64,000 nucleotides of DNA, taken from Paraconiothyrium sp. Pb-2020. Taxonomy: Eukaryota > Ascomycota > Dothideomycetes > Pleosporales > Didymosphaeriaceae. Below, piece by piece: positions 54,501 through 64,000 of this stretch. The stretch is taken from contig JAJUBI010000003.1 of the NCBI GenBank assembly GCA_022419385.1, positions 3,348,001-3,412,000 on the forward strand. The letters are read 5' to 3'. The position numbers were made by a program, and so were the translations under genes. A model generated the notes under the pieces. The model saw only the letters and a list, made by a program, of their open reading frames with translations. It searched no databases and was not told where the DNA came from. Within the stretch, counting starts at the first letter, position 1. Each line of letters opens with the position of its first letter.

Positions 54501-56019
54501 CGAAGAAGCAGAAGGCGACTATGAGACCAGGGATCAATGGTTAGCTCGCTGGAATAAGGAAGAGGACGAGCGCCAGGCCGCTCTGGATGCTGCAGCTAGT
54601 AACACGATGCTCAAGTTTGCACCCACGGCGACAGGCAAGAAGTCAGATACTCCCACATTCAAGTTCAATGCTGCCTCAAGCAACGCCGCTTCATCCTCAG
54701 ACAGCATCGTCGCATCACAGGGTCTTGCAAGTGGTGCATCTACTCCAGGTTTCTTTGGTTCCCGGGTCAGCAGTCCGGCGCCTTCAGTACTGGACACGCC
54801 ACTGGGTGCACAAACCCCGTCTACTAACCTGTTCGGGCACCTGTCCGCTGCTTCTTCACAGCATCAAGATGATAGCGATGACGAAGCCGACGATGAAGCT
54901 GCTGCTAGGCCTTCTGTTGAGGAAGAATCAAAGAAGCGCAAGCTGGGCGATTCCGCGGACGGTGAATCCGAATCATCTGAGACATTGGAAGAGTCGGCGA
55001 GGCGCAAGAAGCCTGCAACCCAGAATTCCAGCTTCTTCGACCGCATCACTAGGGACAACTCGGATGCAGAGCAAGAAACCGCAGACATTACCAAGAAACC
55101 CAGTCTTCTCGACCGCATGACTCGGGATAACTCGGAGGCTGCATCAGATGTGATCGGCAAAGAAGCGGGTCAGACTAGCCTGAACTCCATCAACTCCAAG
55201 CTCTACAATATCAACGGATCGCAGACTCCAGCACCGAAGAAGCCATTCACGTTCGATTTCGCTGCAGCTGCGAAAGCAGCACCTCAGTCCGCGCCCCCCA
55301 AGCAGAATCTTTTTGCTGGAGATCAGACCTTTAAATTTGGAGATCCCATCAAGTTTGGCTCAGCCACCAACACTAACACGCCCTTCACTGTCACACCCGC
55401 GACACCTACGCCGGCCTCGCCTGCTGTATCCTCCGCCGCACCTCCAAAGGCTGTCAACTCTCCGTTTGCCTTCCTTTCTGCAGCTCCTTCCGCTGCTACC
55501 TCAGCCATGTCTTCACGTGCTGCGACCCCAGCGTCAGATGCGGACGCTAGCGCTACCGAAGGGGCAACTATAAACGAAGAGGAAGGTCAGACTCACGTGG
55601 AGAGTGACAAATCGATCCTCTCCAGCGAGGAGCAAGATGAATTCGATGTGCTCTTCGAGGCTGAACAAGTCATCGCCAACAAGCAGATCTATAAGGAGGG
55701 CGCCGCCAAACCTGAGTGGGTGAAGATTGCAAATGGCAGGCTGTGGATCTTGAAGAGCAAGGCAGATAACCATGTCATCCTACGCTTGCGTATGAAGAGC
55801 GGCGCTGTGCGCGTTAATTACCGCATCCCGCCCATTATCAAGTCTTCGATCATGGGAGCCAACAAGACGCAGGTCCTTACAAAAGAGCCCTCTGTGAAAG
55901 ATGGCAAGACCGTCCTCGAGAATTTGATATTTGCTTTCAACCACAAGGACAAGGCCACAAAGCAAGAGCTGGCCAAGACGTTCTCGGAGACCTACAATGA
56001 TATTGTTCCAGGTGCTTGA
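51528..56019 (+). CDS. NUP2: FG-repeat nucleoporin Nup2 (Nup50 family) with C-terminal Ran-binding domain; two base losses
   Basis: This is a mobile nuclear-basket nucleoporin that binds importin and Ran, about 1444 residues from the start at 51528 (MSSNKRGSEYKHGQ). Exons are 51528-51655, 51719-51761 and 51858-56019. Intron 1 is 63 bp; intron 2 is 96 bp and in frame. The small exon 2 carries the conserved basic IKTLKGSRRTN motif. The centre is FG-rich (FGGFGS, PLFGGFGS, LFA, GFGG), with PALPALPALPDL near residue 420. A charged region (LREHTKLLEQINDTYRAKLA) and Ser/acidic stretches follow. The C-terminal 150 residues form the Ran-binding domain: LFEAEQVIANKQIYKEGAAK, PEWVKIANGRLWILK and VNYRIPPIIKSSIMG. 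The frame breaks twice. One base is missing at about 52568 (AATTCGG where TTT is expected; FGASTQPTT continues in the next frame). Another is missing at about 52679 (CCAAGCC where AAA is expected, before PLFASISG). Confidence 0.86.
53103..53130 (+). repeat. Three-copy 9 bp tandem repeat inside Nup2
   Basis: About three copies of a CTGCCTGCT unit encode the Pro-Ala-Leu run PALPALPALPD. This is an in-frame minisatellite typical of FG-nucleoporin linkers. Confidence 0.7.
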
Positions 56020-57207
56020 GCATGCTGTGCAGTCAACCTTGCTGTACTCACGACGTGTTGCTCACCCGCCGGTATACAACAACCAAAAAGTCGATTTAAT
56101 CTTTACTGGTTCACTAACACTGACCACTTTGACCGAATACGCAGCAGTTCGAACACACTTTCTAATTGTACGAATACGGCGTCTAATCGGTCTGTTACTT
56201 TTTCACTACTGCATTGCGAAGGTGTTTTGGGATCCACAACAACAAATGTGGGTGGGTGGCATGGCGTCATGCGCTGAATGGGACCTCTTGTATCTGCATG
56301 ACCTCTCTCTTTCGGATTTCCAAGCCAGGCCCAGGGTCCTTCGTTGTATAGTATAGTTTCAAGTCTTCTGCTTGGCATGTATAGATGTGTGAAATGCGAT
56401 TTGTGGACAACGAAACTCAATTCTTGGGCACTTTGTAATGTGAATTCAGCGAAGTGGCAGTAGACTCGTGATGGTGCAACAGCTTGTTTGCACCTAAGGA
56501 GGTTTTGACATGACGTCGGGCCACACTACGGACTTCGCTTCTCCACGGCGGACCTTTGTCCGCCGATGCTCTTGCTCTACCCCGCGTCTTTCTTGGTTCT
56601 GCAAGATGTTACGCAGACGAACGAGACAAGACTGCTTTGTAATTAAGTCGTGTGTCACGTTTCCGTGTTATTGTGCAAGGTGCCTAGTGAGCAGAACGAG
56701 ACATTCACAAGATGTCACTGTTGGCGTCCTCGAATATACGCAGTTGTTCTGTAGCGTCCGCGGAGCGGCGTCCTGACAATGACAGTGAGGTCTTGAAGCA
56801 TGCCAGCGCTCCTGCATACCCTGTTCACCACCAGCGTATCCTTTCGATCACGATGTCATCTGATATGAGCGAAGTAGGCAGCGCGATGCTAAGACCAGCA
56901 CCACATTACTGCGCGGCTAGGCAGCATCACGAAGTCCGACGCAGCACTAAACATGTCGCACATCGTCCTGGCTGGATGGTGTGACGCCCCATATATTATT
57001 ATTGAGTGCTGCTGACCGAGACTGCTTGGCCCGAAAGCGCGAGGCTGCACTGGATGCTCCCCGCACGGTCTGTTTCTACGCGTCAAAATCTCTTCTTTCA
57101 TCGTGTTCGTATATCGGAGAGAGCTTCGTCACTTCTAACAGCACGTTCGTCTCTCTTTTTTTTTCGCTACATGCTTTGCGAATTGACAGCTGTTGGCAAA
57201 CTAAATC
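56020..57207. other. Intergenic region
   Basis: About 1.2 kb between co-directional genes. Open frames on both strands are short and unrecognised. A T-run at about 57150-57165 lies in the F-box gene leader. Confidence 0.5.
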
Positions 57208-58638
57208 ATGCCTCCATCGCACCTCCCCGTGGAGATTCACAGCATAATCTCTTCTCACCTTGCCAGGGAAGACGTAGCCAGATACCGGAGTGCAAGCAAA
57301 CGCCTCGCTGATATTGGCGCACAACATCTCTTCAAAAGTCTCGTATTGCACCCCAATCATCACACCCTGGGCTCCGTTAAGAACACACGAAGCCACGAAC
57401 ACCTTAAGCATTTCGTTGAGACTATAACATGGGATATTAGTTCGCTAAGCTCAGATATAGTGGATTTCGATGAGTGGAAGCATCGCATCGGCAGCCTAGT
57501 ACCATATCAGCTATGGATGCGCGAAGCGTGGGAGGGCGCACAACCCTCCGACCTCGAGGCCATTGAGAAACGTAATACAAGATTTCTATGGGAGCAGTAC
57601 GAGCGGTACAAAACTCTGTTCGCTGAAGGTCAAGAGGAAGAGGGCCTCCACTTAGCCGAACTCTCGGACCTACTCGCCTCGTTTCCTAGGCTTACAAGCA
57701 TCATCGTGGACAAGGTAGATCGCGTCGAGTATTTCACTTCACAAGGTCTCGAACCCAGTCTGAAAGAACTCTTAAGGAGAAGCATGCTGCAACCCCAAGT
57801 TTGGACACCGTACAGGCACGCAACAGACATGTTTCCACTCGTCGCTGCGTTAACTGCCGCACAGGCTTCGGCATGCCAGTTTGAAACGCGGAACCTCAAC
57901 TATCATGTCTTTAGTCAGGCCAAGTACATGAGGCACTTGCAGCACATCTGTGTCTCGCAAATCACACGGCTGGGTCTCCGCTTTGCACTACGTGAAGCTC
58001 CTTTCGACCCCCAAGAATCCAGCATGAACATCATGAACTGCAAAACCGTCCTACGGCAAGGCTACCTTGGCGACTTTCTCCGAAAATTCGTAAGCCTGCG
58101 ATCGCTTAGCCTGGATTTTGGCGCCAGATCCCTGGGAAACGGGCGCGCGCCAGTCAATCTCCAGGATGTGTTCCTGGTGGATGAAGGACACTCCTGGCCA
58201 CATCTCCGCGAGCTCGCAATTCACCACGCCGACGCGCCAAGTGACACCATTACCGCACTTTTCTCCTCTCATGCATTCTCTTTGCGAATCCTCTCTTTAG
58301 GCGACATATGCCTGGATCCCCCCGCTTCGTGGGAATCCCTCTTGACCAATCTGCAACCTACTCTCTCGCTCTCCTCCGCCGCATTCTCATACTTCTTGTT
58401 CGACGCGCGAATCGAAAGCTTTCTGCGGGGAAGAAGTGCGATGATAGGGTGGTATTGCGATCACGAGGAGTGTGTGGAGGAGCGGTCGGAGCTGGGGCCA
58501 CGGTTGGAGGCCTTCATGACTAAGGGTGGGGTGTGTCCGTTGAGCGAGGAGAGGAAGATTGCGAGGGTTGTTGGGCGGTTGAATGATGAGAGGATGGAGG
58601 ATTGGGTCGCGGGCAGGAGGGTTAGTGTAGTTACTTGA
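57208..58638 (+). CDS. F-box protein
   Basis: The protein has 476 residues and no introns. The N-terminal F-box reads LPVEIHSIISSHLAREDVAR, then SASKRLADIGAQHLFKSLVL. This segment recruits Skp1 into an SCF ubiquitin ligase. The rest is a fungal-type leucine-patterned region (VSLRSLSLDFGARSLGNGR, HLRELAIHHADAPSD, SLRILSLGDICLD) resembling degenerate leucine-rich repeats that would bind a substrate. Similar F-box proteins are numerous and variable in fungi. The substrate is unknown. Confidence 0.87.
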   Translation: MPPSHLPVEIHSIISSHLAREDVARYRSASKRLADIGAQHLFKSLVLHPNHHTLGSVKNTRSHEHLKHFVETITWDISSLSSDIVDFDEWKHRIGSLVPYQLWMREAWEGAQPSDLEAIEKRNTRFLWEQYERYKTLFAEGQEEEGLHLAELSDLLASFPRLTSIIVDKVDRVEYFTSQGLEPSLKELLRRSMLQPQVWTPYRHATDMFPLVAALTAAQASACQFETRNLNYHVFSQAKYMRHLQHICVSQITRLGLRFALREAPFDPQESSMNIMNCKTVLRQGYLGDFLRKFVSLRSLSLDFGARSLGNGRAPVNLQDVFLVDEGHSWPHLRELAIHHADAPSDTITALFSSHAFSLRILSLGDICLDPPASWESLLTNLQPTLSLSSAAFSYFLFDARIESFLRGRSAMIGWYCDHEECVEERSELGPRLEAFMTKGGVCPLSEERKIARVVGRLNDERMEDWVAGRRVSVVT

Positions 58639-59033
58639 GGAAACAAGTCAACACTCTGTCGCTGAACTTGAGCTGGCATTAAAATTCCAGTCATTTTCCG
58701 CTCCATCTCAAGTAGACATATGGAATTGCACATATTGTATAACCCGTATATCTGCAGCGTGGGTCCAACCAGCAGTGAACCAAAAAGACACCCCGTTCAC
58801 AGTTTAATGCCACCACTTCATAGGTGGTCCGGACAAGGAGGTCACACCTGGGCACCCTTGACTAGACCGTTAGACCTAAGCACAAGGCTAGTCAGTTCTG
58901 TCTCGTTCCTAAGTAGCCCTTTACGTTCTCGTCGCAGCTGTTCAGATCAAAACAGCTGTACATCATCCATCCCTTTCAGTACTTGGGGAGCAAAGTTGAG
59001 GTCTCGAAAACTTTTCCTCCGAAGATCGCTAAC
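58639..59033. other. Convergent intergenic region
   Basis: 395 bp between convergent 3' ends. No gene was seen. Confidence 0.5.
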
Positions 59034-61117
59034 TCAGTCCATTCTTCTTCGTCTAAAACGTATAACCCTCACTTCAAATTCATTAGATCGCTCGGTCCAG
59101 ATAGGAGATGTGGGACTATAGCGTGGAGATATTGGATTGTAGCCGTTTGAACTTGAAGATGCAGGACTGTACGCTGGTGATGTTGGGCTGTTCGGATACG
59201 AATTAGGATTTCCACTGTATCCCGCCGAATTAAGCCCGTTGTCGTGTTCGGGATAGTTATGAGGAACCAGTGGAGAGAACGAGGGGCCGACGGGGGTCAC
59301 AATCTGATTCGCTTGAGACCCAATCCTGGATGGTCCTGGCCCGCCTACAGTGGTATCCAACCGCAAGCCCTGATTGTAACGCATACTTGATAAGAGGATG
59401 GATGGACTAGTGTCAGCCATCACCTCGTCTTCATCAATGACACCATGCTTTCTTTCCCCGTCAGTTTCACCGTCCTCGACATCTTGCATATCTTCGTCGT
59501 CATTTGCTGCCTCCTTGCCAGTCGCTTCGTCTCTACTATGCTTGGGAGAAGAGGTATCTCCGTCGAAGTCCATCTCTTCACTTTCATTCTCGGCTTCCGT
59601 TTCCCAGCCACCTTCTTCAGCGGCCGCCTTGGCCCATCTTAGATCCACCACTTTCCCGTCGCAGGCTAACTCGTATTGTGTGTCCCTCAAAGGGAATTTC
59701 CACGTTTGGGCACAGTCAACTACAACCTCAAGCTGACTCCTCTTCTCCATGAACGTTTCGAGGATGAGTTCGAAGGTCTTCAGATCTGGAAGATTGCCGA
59801 TGGCCGTTCCCCAAGAATCATTGTATACTGGGTGCTGGCCCTCACGCCGCTGTGCTGCCAAAGAAAGCATGTCGGTCAACAATGGTCTCGATGTCACACC
59901 GTAGGCGGGATCTAGAGCGAGTTGTTCCTCAATGTCTTTGGTGTTAGGGTCGTCAGTCCAGGTCCACCAGTCGGTACGTGACCTGCGGAACAGCCGAGTC
60001 AGTCACATAAAGTCAATCTTGAGCGCTGCGAGTGTACATACATCCGGATAGTCAGATGGGTTAGCGGGCGAGCCACCATTGCACGAGCGGTGAAATTTCC
60101 ATGCGTCTGTAGATAATAGTGACCGATCTCTTCGTCGTAATAGCGCGATTGGCAAGCGTTGGGGAGCGTCACCTTTTCTCCATCTTCTGGGTGCCAACCC
60201 TCAACATCCTCACCATATGTTGTGAGGCCGAAGTTATGTGACGCTATCACCCCGTCGGTACGATACGTATGACGAGAAATACTGTAGAAATGAGGGGCAA
60301 CATAGGCACCTGAGTGCCGCAGTATTGCGTGAAATGCATTGAGCTCACTTTGAAGGTCACCTTGTTCCAAGGCAACTTGCTGCACGCTGAGATCAATTCG
60401 TTGAATCAGGGCATACTGCCACTGGTCATCTCATCAGTCCGGCGAAGATTACTGTGCATACTGCATCTACTCACTGGTGCAAGGCGCGCCATATCGGGAC
60501 GCCAGGGCCCAGAGTCGCGGTACGATAGATAGCCTAAAGATTCAAGACGAGTCAGCAGGATGTATCGTATGGTTGGAAGCATCGTGTCCGTTCAGCTTAG
60601 TAATTTGCGGGAGTATATTTACCATTGAGCAACATCGGCAGACGATAAGTCTCCAGATACACAGCTTTGCATGTTTGAAGCAGTGTGCATGCGATATCGA
60701 CCTGGGCGATGTCGGCCCTGACGCCGTGCCCTCTTCTCCATGCGTTTTCACTGTCAGGCGCAGGCACACCGTCGTCTGCTAAAGCATATTCGAAGATCAG
60801 ATCACGGATCTCCTTGGGCACGACTCCGTAAAATGGGGATTGCTTCTGTTGGGACACGTTGGAGAAAGGCGGCAGATAGAAGGCGAGAGGTTCTATGGGG
60901 CGTCCAAAGAAAACACAGTCTTCTTGGGCTTTGGAATGTACGCTCATGCACTCGCAGTTGTCCATCCCATCACTATTGTGGCAGTAATAGCTGTACCGTC
61001 GCTGCGACGCTATAAGTGCTGCTCCACAAGTGTAAGAGCTTCTGCTATGCGCACCTTCCACGCCTTCGGATATTCCTTTGGAATATCTAGCCGCAATTTG
61101 AACTCTTGGTCTGTCAT
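59034..61117 (-). CDS. Conserved fungal protein with F-box-like (2EXR-type) start and CTD-like tail; one base loss
   Basis: The protein has about 627 residues. Minus-strand exons are 61117-60623, 60533-60475, 60421-60042 and 59982-59034, with introns of 89, 53 and 59 bp. The N-terminus MTDQEFKLRLDIPKEYPKAW leads to YYCHNSDGMDNCECMSVHSK. Next come FYGVVPKEIRDLIFEYALAD, a 2EXR/F-box-like segment common in fungi, and VDIACTLLQTCKAVYLETYR. The middle has LAPWQYALIQRIDLSVQQVA and PLLTDMLSLAAQRR. An acidic region (EENESEEMDF-like, about 420-480) precedes a low-complexity tail with NSPTSPAYSPASSSS and ISPRYSPTSPIW. A base appears lost at about 61012: VEQHL hits TAG, while IASQRRYSYY continues one frame over. 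Adding one base makes the coding total divisible by three. Function unknown. Confidence 0.77.
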
Positions 61118-62778
61118 AGTGACGGTCGAGTGAAGATGTAAAGATTGCGAAGTGGAATAATCGAGGCGCAATGGGGCTTAAGTGTTGTTGGTAAGGCTGT
61201 GCCGCTGAGGCCGCCCGGAGATGCTCACCGTGTGTAAGAAAGGCACCGATAGTGTGGTTAACGCTTACCTAGTATGTACAAGCGCGACCGTAAACAGACA
61301 AGACTTTTCGGCACGGGCAAGGCAGCACTTGAAGAATGACTCCTACTAAGTACTCTCTATCACCGTGCCGGTGCAGCACTGGGTAGTGTATCGTCGTTCG
61401 AGCTAACGAGTAAACACCGAATCGTGGCGCTGCTTGGGGTTGCAGAAGTTTCCTGGCTCTCTGAACTGTGGACTGGGATGAATGCAGCATCTTGTTGAGG
61501 CCGGAGATGGGCCACCCAAATGCAAGACCAGATTCATTCCTTCATGCTCTCAAAGTTCCGTTCAGACATAGTCATACCTACTTTCGAGAGGACGAATACC
61601 CAAAGACAGGCTGCATTGATTAGTTTCATTGGTTTTCTTTGGAGCTGACCCATTTCTCCTTCGCTCATGCATAGTTCAATCCGTTAGCATCATGGATCAG
61701 TGCACAGTCGGCGGCCATGCGCTCTCCGCTGAAGCACTACATCGATCCAGCTGGCGGAACCAGAAGAGGAGAAACACATCTTCGAACAGGAATTGTCGGT
61801 CGGATGACAATCTTGATGGCAAGGACATATCTTATCGTCTCATCCACGAAATCACTCCCGGGTTTCGATTCTCATGACTCATCGTTCCTAAAGAAGGCCG
61901 AAGAACTTCTTCCGTAGTTCGGCTCGAAACGCGGTTGAGCTCACAGTATGCGGCTGAATTATCCCCTTTTGACCCAATAATCATCCCGACCTCAGGCCTC
62001 GTACGACGGACTTCATCCCGGATGTGCGGCAGTATGTAAGTGTCCAAGCATTCGTGAATGCGACGCGACGATATGTAGTGACTATGACTATTGAGTCGTT
62101 CTCTGTTCTCCTCGTGGCAAGTCCGACTTGCACTTTCTACCGAATTACGCCTTCTCCAAGAGCGGGTCACTTGTTAGGGCTACGTATGTGGCTTTGCTCT
62201 TTCGAAATCTTTATTGTTCGCACATAATCTTCCGTCGCAGGGTTGCACGTTTCAGGCAAAAAGCAGCGGGTGGTTTCCACACATTCGGCAATATGAGCTT
62301 CTAAAACAACACCCAGAGCCTTCCATCAATGCGAGCATATTCCAAAGCGATGCTTCTCCACTTAAACCTCCCGCATTATGATCGCTCGCCATGAGCTTCA
62401 GCCTATTCGAGAACCGCTACAGGCGGTCACCCTTCATCTCTTCGTGACCCAACCCACACCGGTCTCGGCAGCATCATATCCCACGAAATATTCGAAAAGT
62501 ACGCTGAGCACTGGTAGAAAAATTAGAGGCAGAATGTGCGAGATATGCGCCGCCATCCACTTGACGCAGACCTAGTTTCTGTGGTAAAGCGTCGCCAGGC
62601 AACCAATCAATTCCCATCGGATGTAGCAGGGATACAACACTGTGCAACCACCACACCAACATTTCCAGATTTCAGATCTAGTACCCACGCGACGCATGTG
62701 GTGCAGCTGGTCTGCATCTCGAATCCTCTTCGTATCGCTCGTTAAACTCTATTCTAGCTGTATGTTTTTGATCTTGTA
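61118..62778. other. 1.7 kb divergent intergenic region
   Basis: Short open frames on both strands (for example 61832-62170 minus) carry no recognisable domain. No RNA gene, transposon or clear promoter motif was identified. Confidence 0.45.
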
Positions 62779-64000
62779 ATGATGGTTTCTAGTATCAGTA
62801 TAACGGTTTGGCTGTGTTGGATCGCTATTGTGGGCTTGATAGGTGTCGAGGCGCAGGATAATGGTGATGGAAGTGGTGGCTCTTCTGAAAACGCGAATGG
62901 GAACTTCGGTCCTGGCGGTGGACGGTTTGGGAATGGCGACAACAGAGGCGGAAGACGATTCGGGCACAGACCTGTAGGTTATGGCTACGCACTTGCCTCT
63001 CTCATTCGCAGCTGCTCACCTTTGACGTAGGGCTTCCGGAACGGTGGTCGATTTGGAAGTGGGAGAAAAGGCGGCCAACAAGGTGGCGACCAGGCTGCGA
63101 CGAACAACACGAGCAGCGAAGGTGATGACGACGAAGCGGAAGATATTTCGACTTCACCTTCGTCTACAGCGGACCCTGCGCCTTTGGTAGCTCCAGCAAG
63201 TGCTGATGTACAGGCCTCAGTGGCTTTGCCAGAAGTGTCCACTACCCTCGTTGCAGCTTCTTCAACGCCTACCGAATCCTTCAACCAGCCGACCAGCGTT
63301 GTGGATGCATTCCCCGCGCCTCAAACTACTGCTGCGACTCTCGTCGGAATACCTTACGTTGTGCCGTCTAGCAGTGCGATCATCGAAAGCCTGTCGTCAA
63401 CGGCTTTACCAGCGCCAACCTCTTCTCTCATTCCAGTCTCTGCCCTTACGACCACACGACTTACGATAACGTCTTCAAAGACCATCTACGTGACATCTGC
63501 TGCTCTTCCTCTACCGACTTCTATCCCAGCAGAAGCAGACTCCTCTGCCTCTGCACAAGCAACGCCAGCTCCTTCGCTGGACCTTGCGCCCCTTCCCGCT
63601 TCTTCAGTGAAGCCGCTCAGCGCGGGGGAGAAAGCCGGTGTGGGAATTGGCATCACGTTCGCAGTGCTCGTCGTTGTGGGCGCAATCGCATACGAATTGT
63701 ACCGCCGTCGCAGAGTGAAGGCTCGAGTACGCCGTGGAAGCGAGACAGACAGTCAAGATGCCGGGTCTCCTAACCGAAATCTTGCGCTCAGAGGCTTCTT
63801 CGGACCGAACGACAAGCACGACAAGAAGCACGATCCTGAATGGAGCATTGAGTCCGCGGAGAAGATATCCATCGTCCGCGCTGGGAGCGTGAGGTCTGTG
63901 GAATCGCAGGCGCGGCCTTTGACTCCTCCGCTACCCAATCTACCGTCTGGGCCGAGGTTTGCGCCCGCAAGTAGCGGGACGGAGGTTGTTAAAGTAGGCA
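62779..64000 (+). CDS. Single-pass membrane protein with Gly-rich and Ser/Thr-rich ectodomain, partial
   Basis: The gene continues past the window end. Exon 1 is 62779-62973 and exon 2 runs from 63031 onward; the 57 bp intron has a GTAGGT donor and a TTGACGTAG acceptor, and contains a stop, so splicing is required. The signal peptide MMVSSISITVWLCWIAIVGL is followed by VEAQDNGDGSGG and a Gly/Asn/Arg-rich segment (FGPGGGRFGNGDNRGGRRFG, GFRNGGRFGSGRKGGQQGG). A Ser/Thr/Pro/Ala-rich stretch of about 190 residues follows, probably O-mannosylated, then SAGEKAGVGIGITFAVLVVV (membrane segment) and a cytosolic YRRRRVKARVRRGSETD tail. This layout is that of fungal Mid2/Wsc-type sensors and related cell-surface proteins, but no WSC cysteine domain is present. 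Function unknown. Confidence 0.72.

Overview
The window is nuclear DNA from a filamentous ascomycete (Pezizomycotina). Genes are separated by 0.2-3 kb, and most are split by 40-140 bp introns with GTRNGT donors, CTRAC-type branch sites and YAG acceptors. The protein families (NoxA, a CbxX/NFX1 helicase fusion, Nup2, a fungal GNAT, metallo-beta-lactamase and GH43) point the same way. Family resemblances suggest Dothideomycetes, but this is inference. I saw no tRNA, rRNA, transposon or CRISPR array. I assembled 23 protein-coding loci by joining exons by hand; two of them run off the window edges.

Layout. 0-9.6 kb: the 5' end of NADPH oxidase noxA (minus), a DUF7727-type membrane protein, a secreted GH43-like glycosidase (minus) and a small ABM-domain protein. 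9.6-16 kb: an SSX2IP/Msd1-type spindle-pole coiled-coil protein, an AMPK-type glycogen-binding (CBM48) protein and the very-long-chain 3-hydroxyacyl-CoA dehydratase PHS1. 16-25.7 kb: a 2360-residue protein fusing an SF1 RNA helicase, a zinc-finger segment and three CbxX-type AAA modules. It is divergently paired with an RGG-box, Cys-tailed fungal protein. 26.9-38 kb: an accessory-looking metabolic stretch with an SDR, a secreted FAD/BBE oxidase, an MFS transporter, a class III CoA-transferase and a GNAT acetyltransferase. 38-47 kb: a metallo-beta-lactamase-fold protein, a tiny Cys-rich secreted protein, a SPRY protein, a MYND zinc-finger protein and mitochondrial D-lactate dehydrogenase. 48-64 kb: a basic low-complexity protein, nucleoporin Nup2, an F-box protein, a protein with an RNA-polymerase-II-CTD-like tail, and the start of a single-pass Ser/Thr-rich membrane protein.

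The clearest technical result is a recurring pattern of one- and two-base losses. They break the frame of otherwise well-conserved genes (DUF7727, GH43, ABM, Nup2, the 59-61 kb gene, probably the small secreted protein) or shift and then restore it (SDR). Many sit where a short homopolymer or a GC dinucleotide would be expected to be one unit longer. I read them mainly as consensus or assembly errors rather than pseudogenes. The annotated spans are therefore the genes as they probably exist, with the breaks noted.

The most interesting biology is the helicase-AAA fusion. It has four P-loops, three of them interrupted by introns inside a glycine codon, plus a distinctive C-terminal module and a divergent partner carrying an RNA-binding RGG box. 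This arrangement is consistent with an RNA-surveillance or silencing role, but the sequence alone does not prove it.
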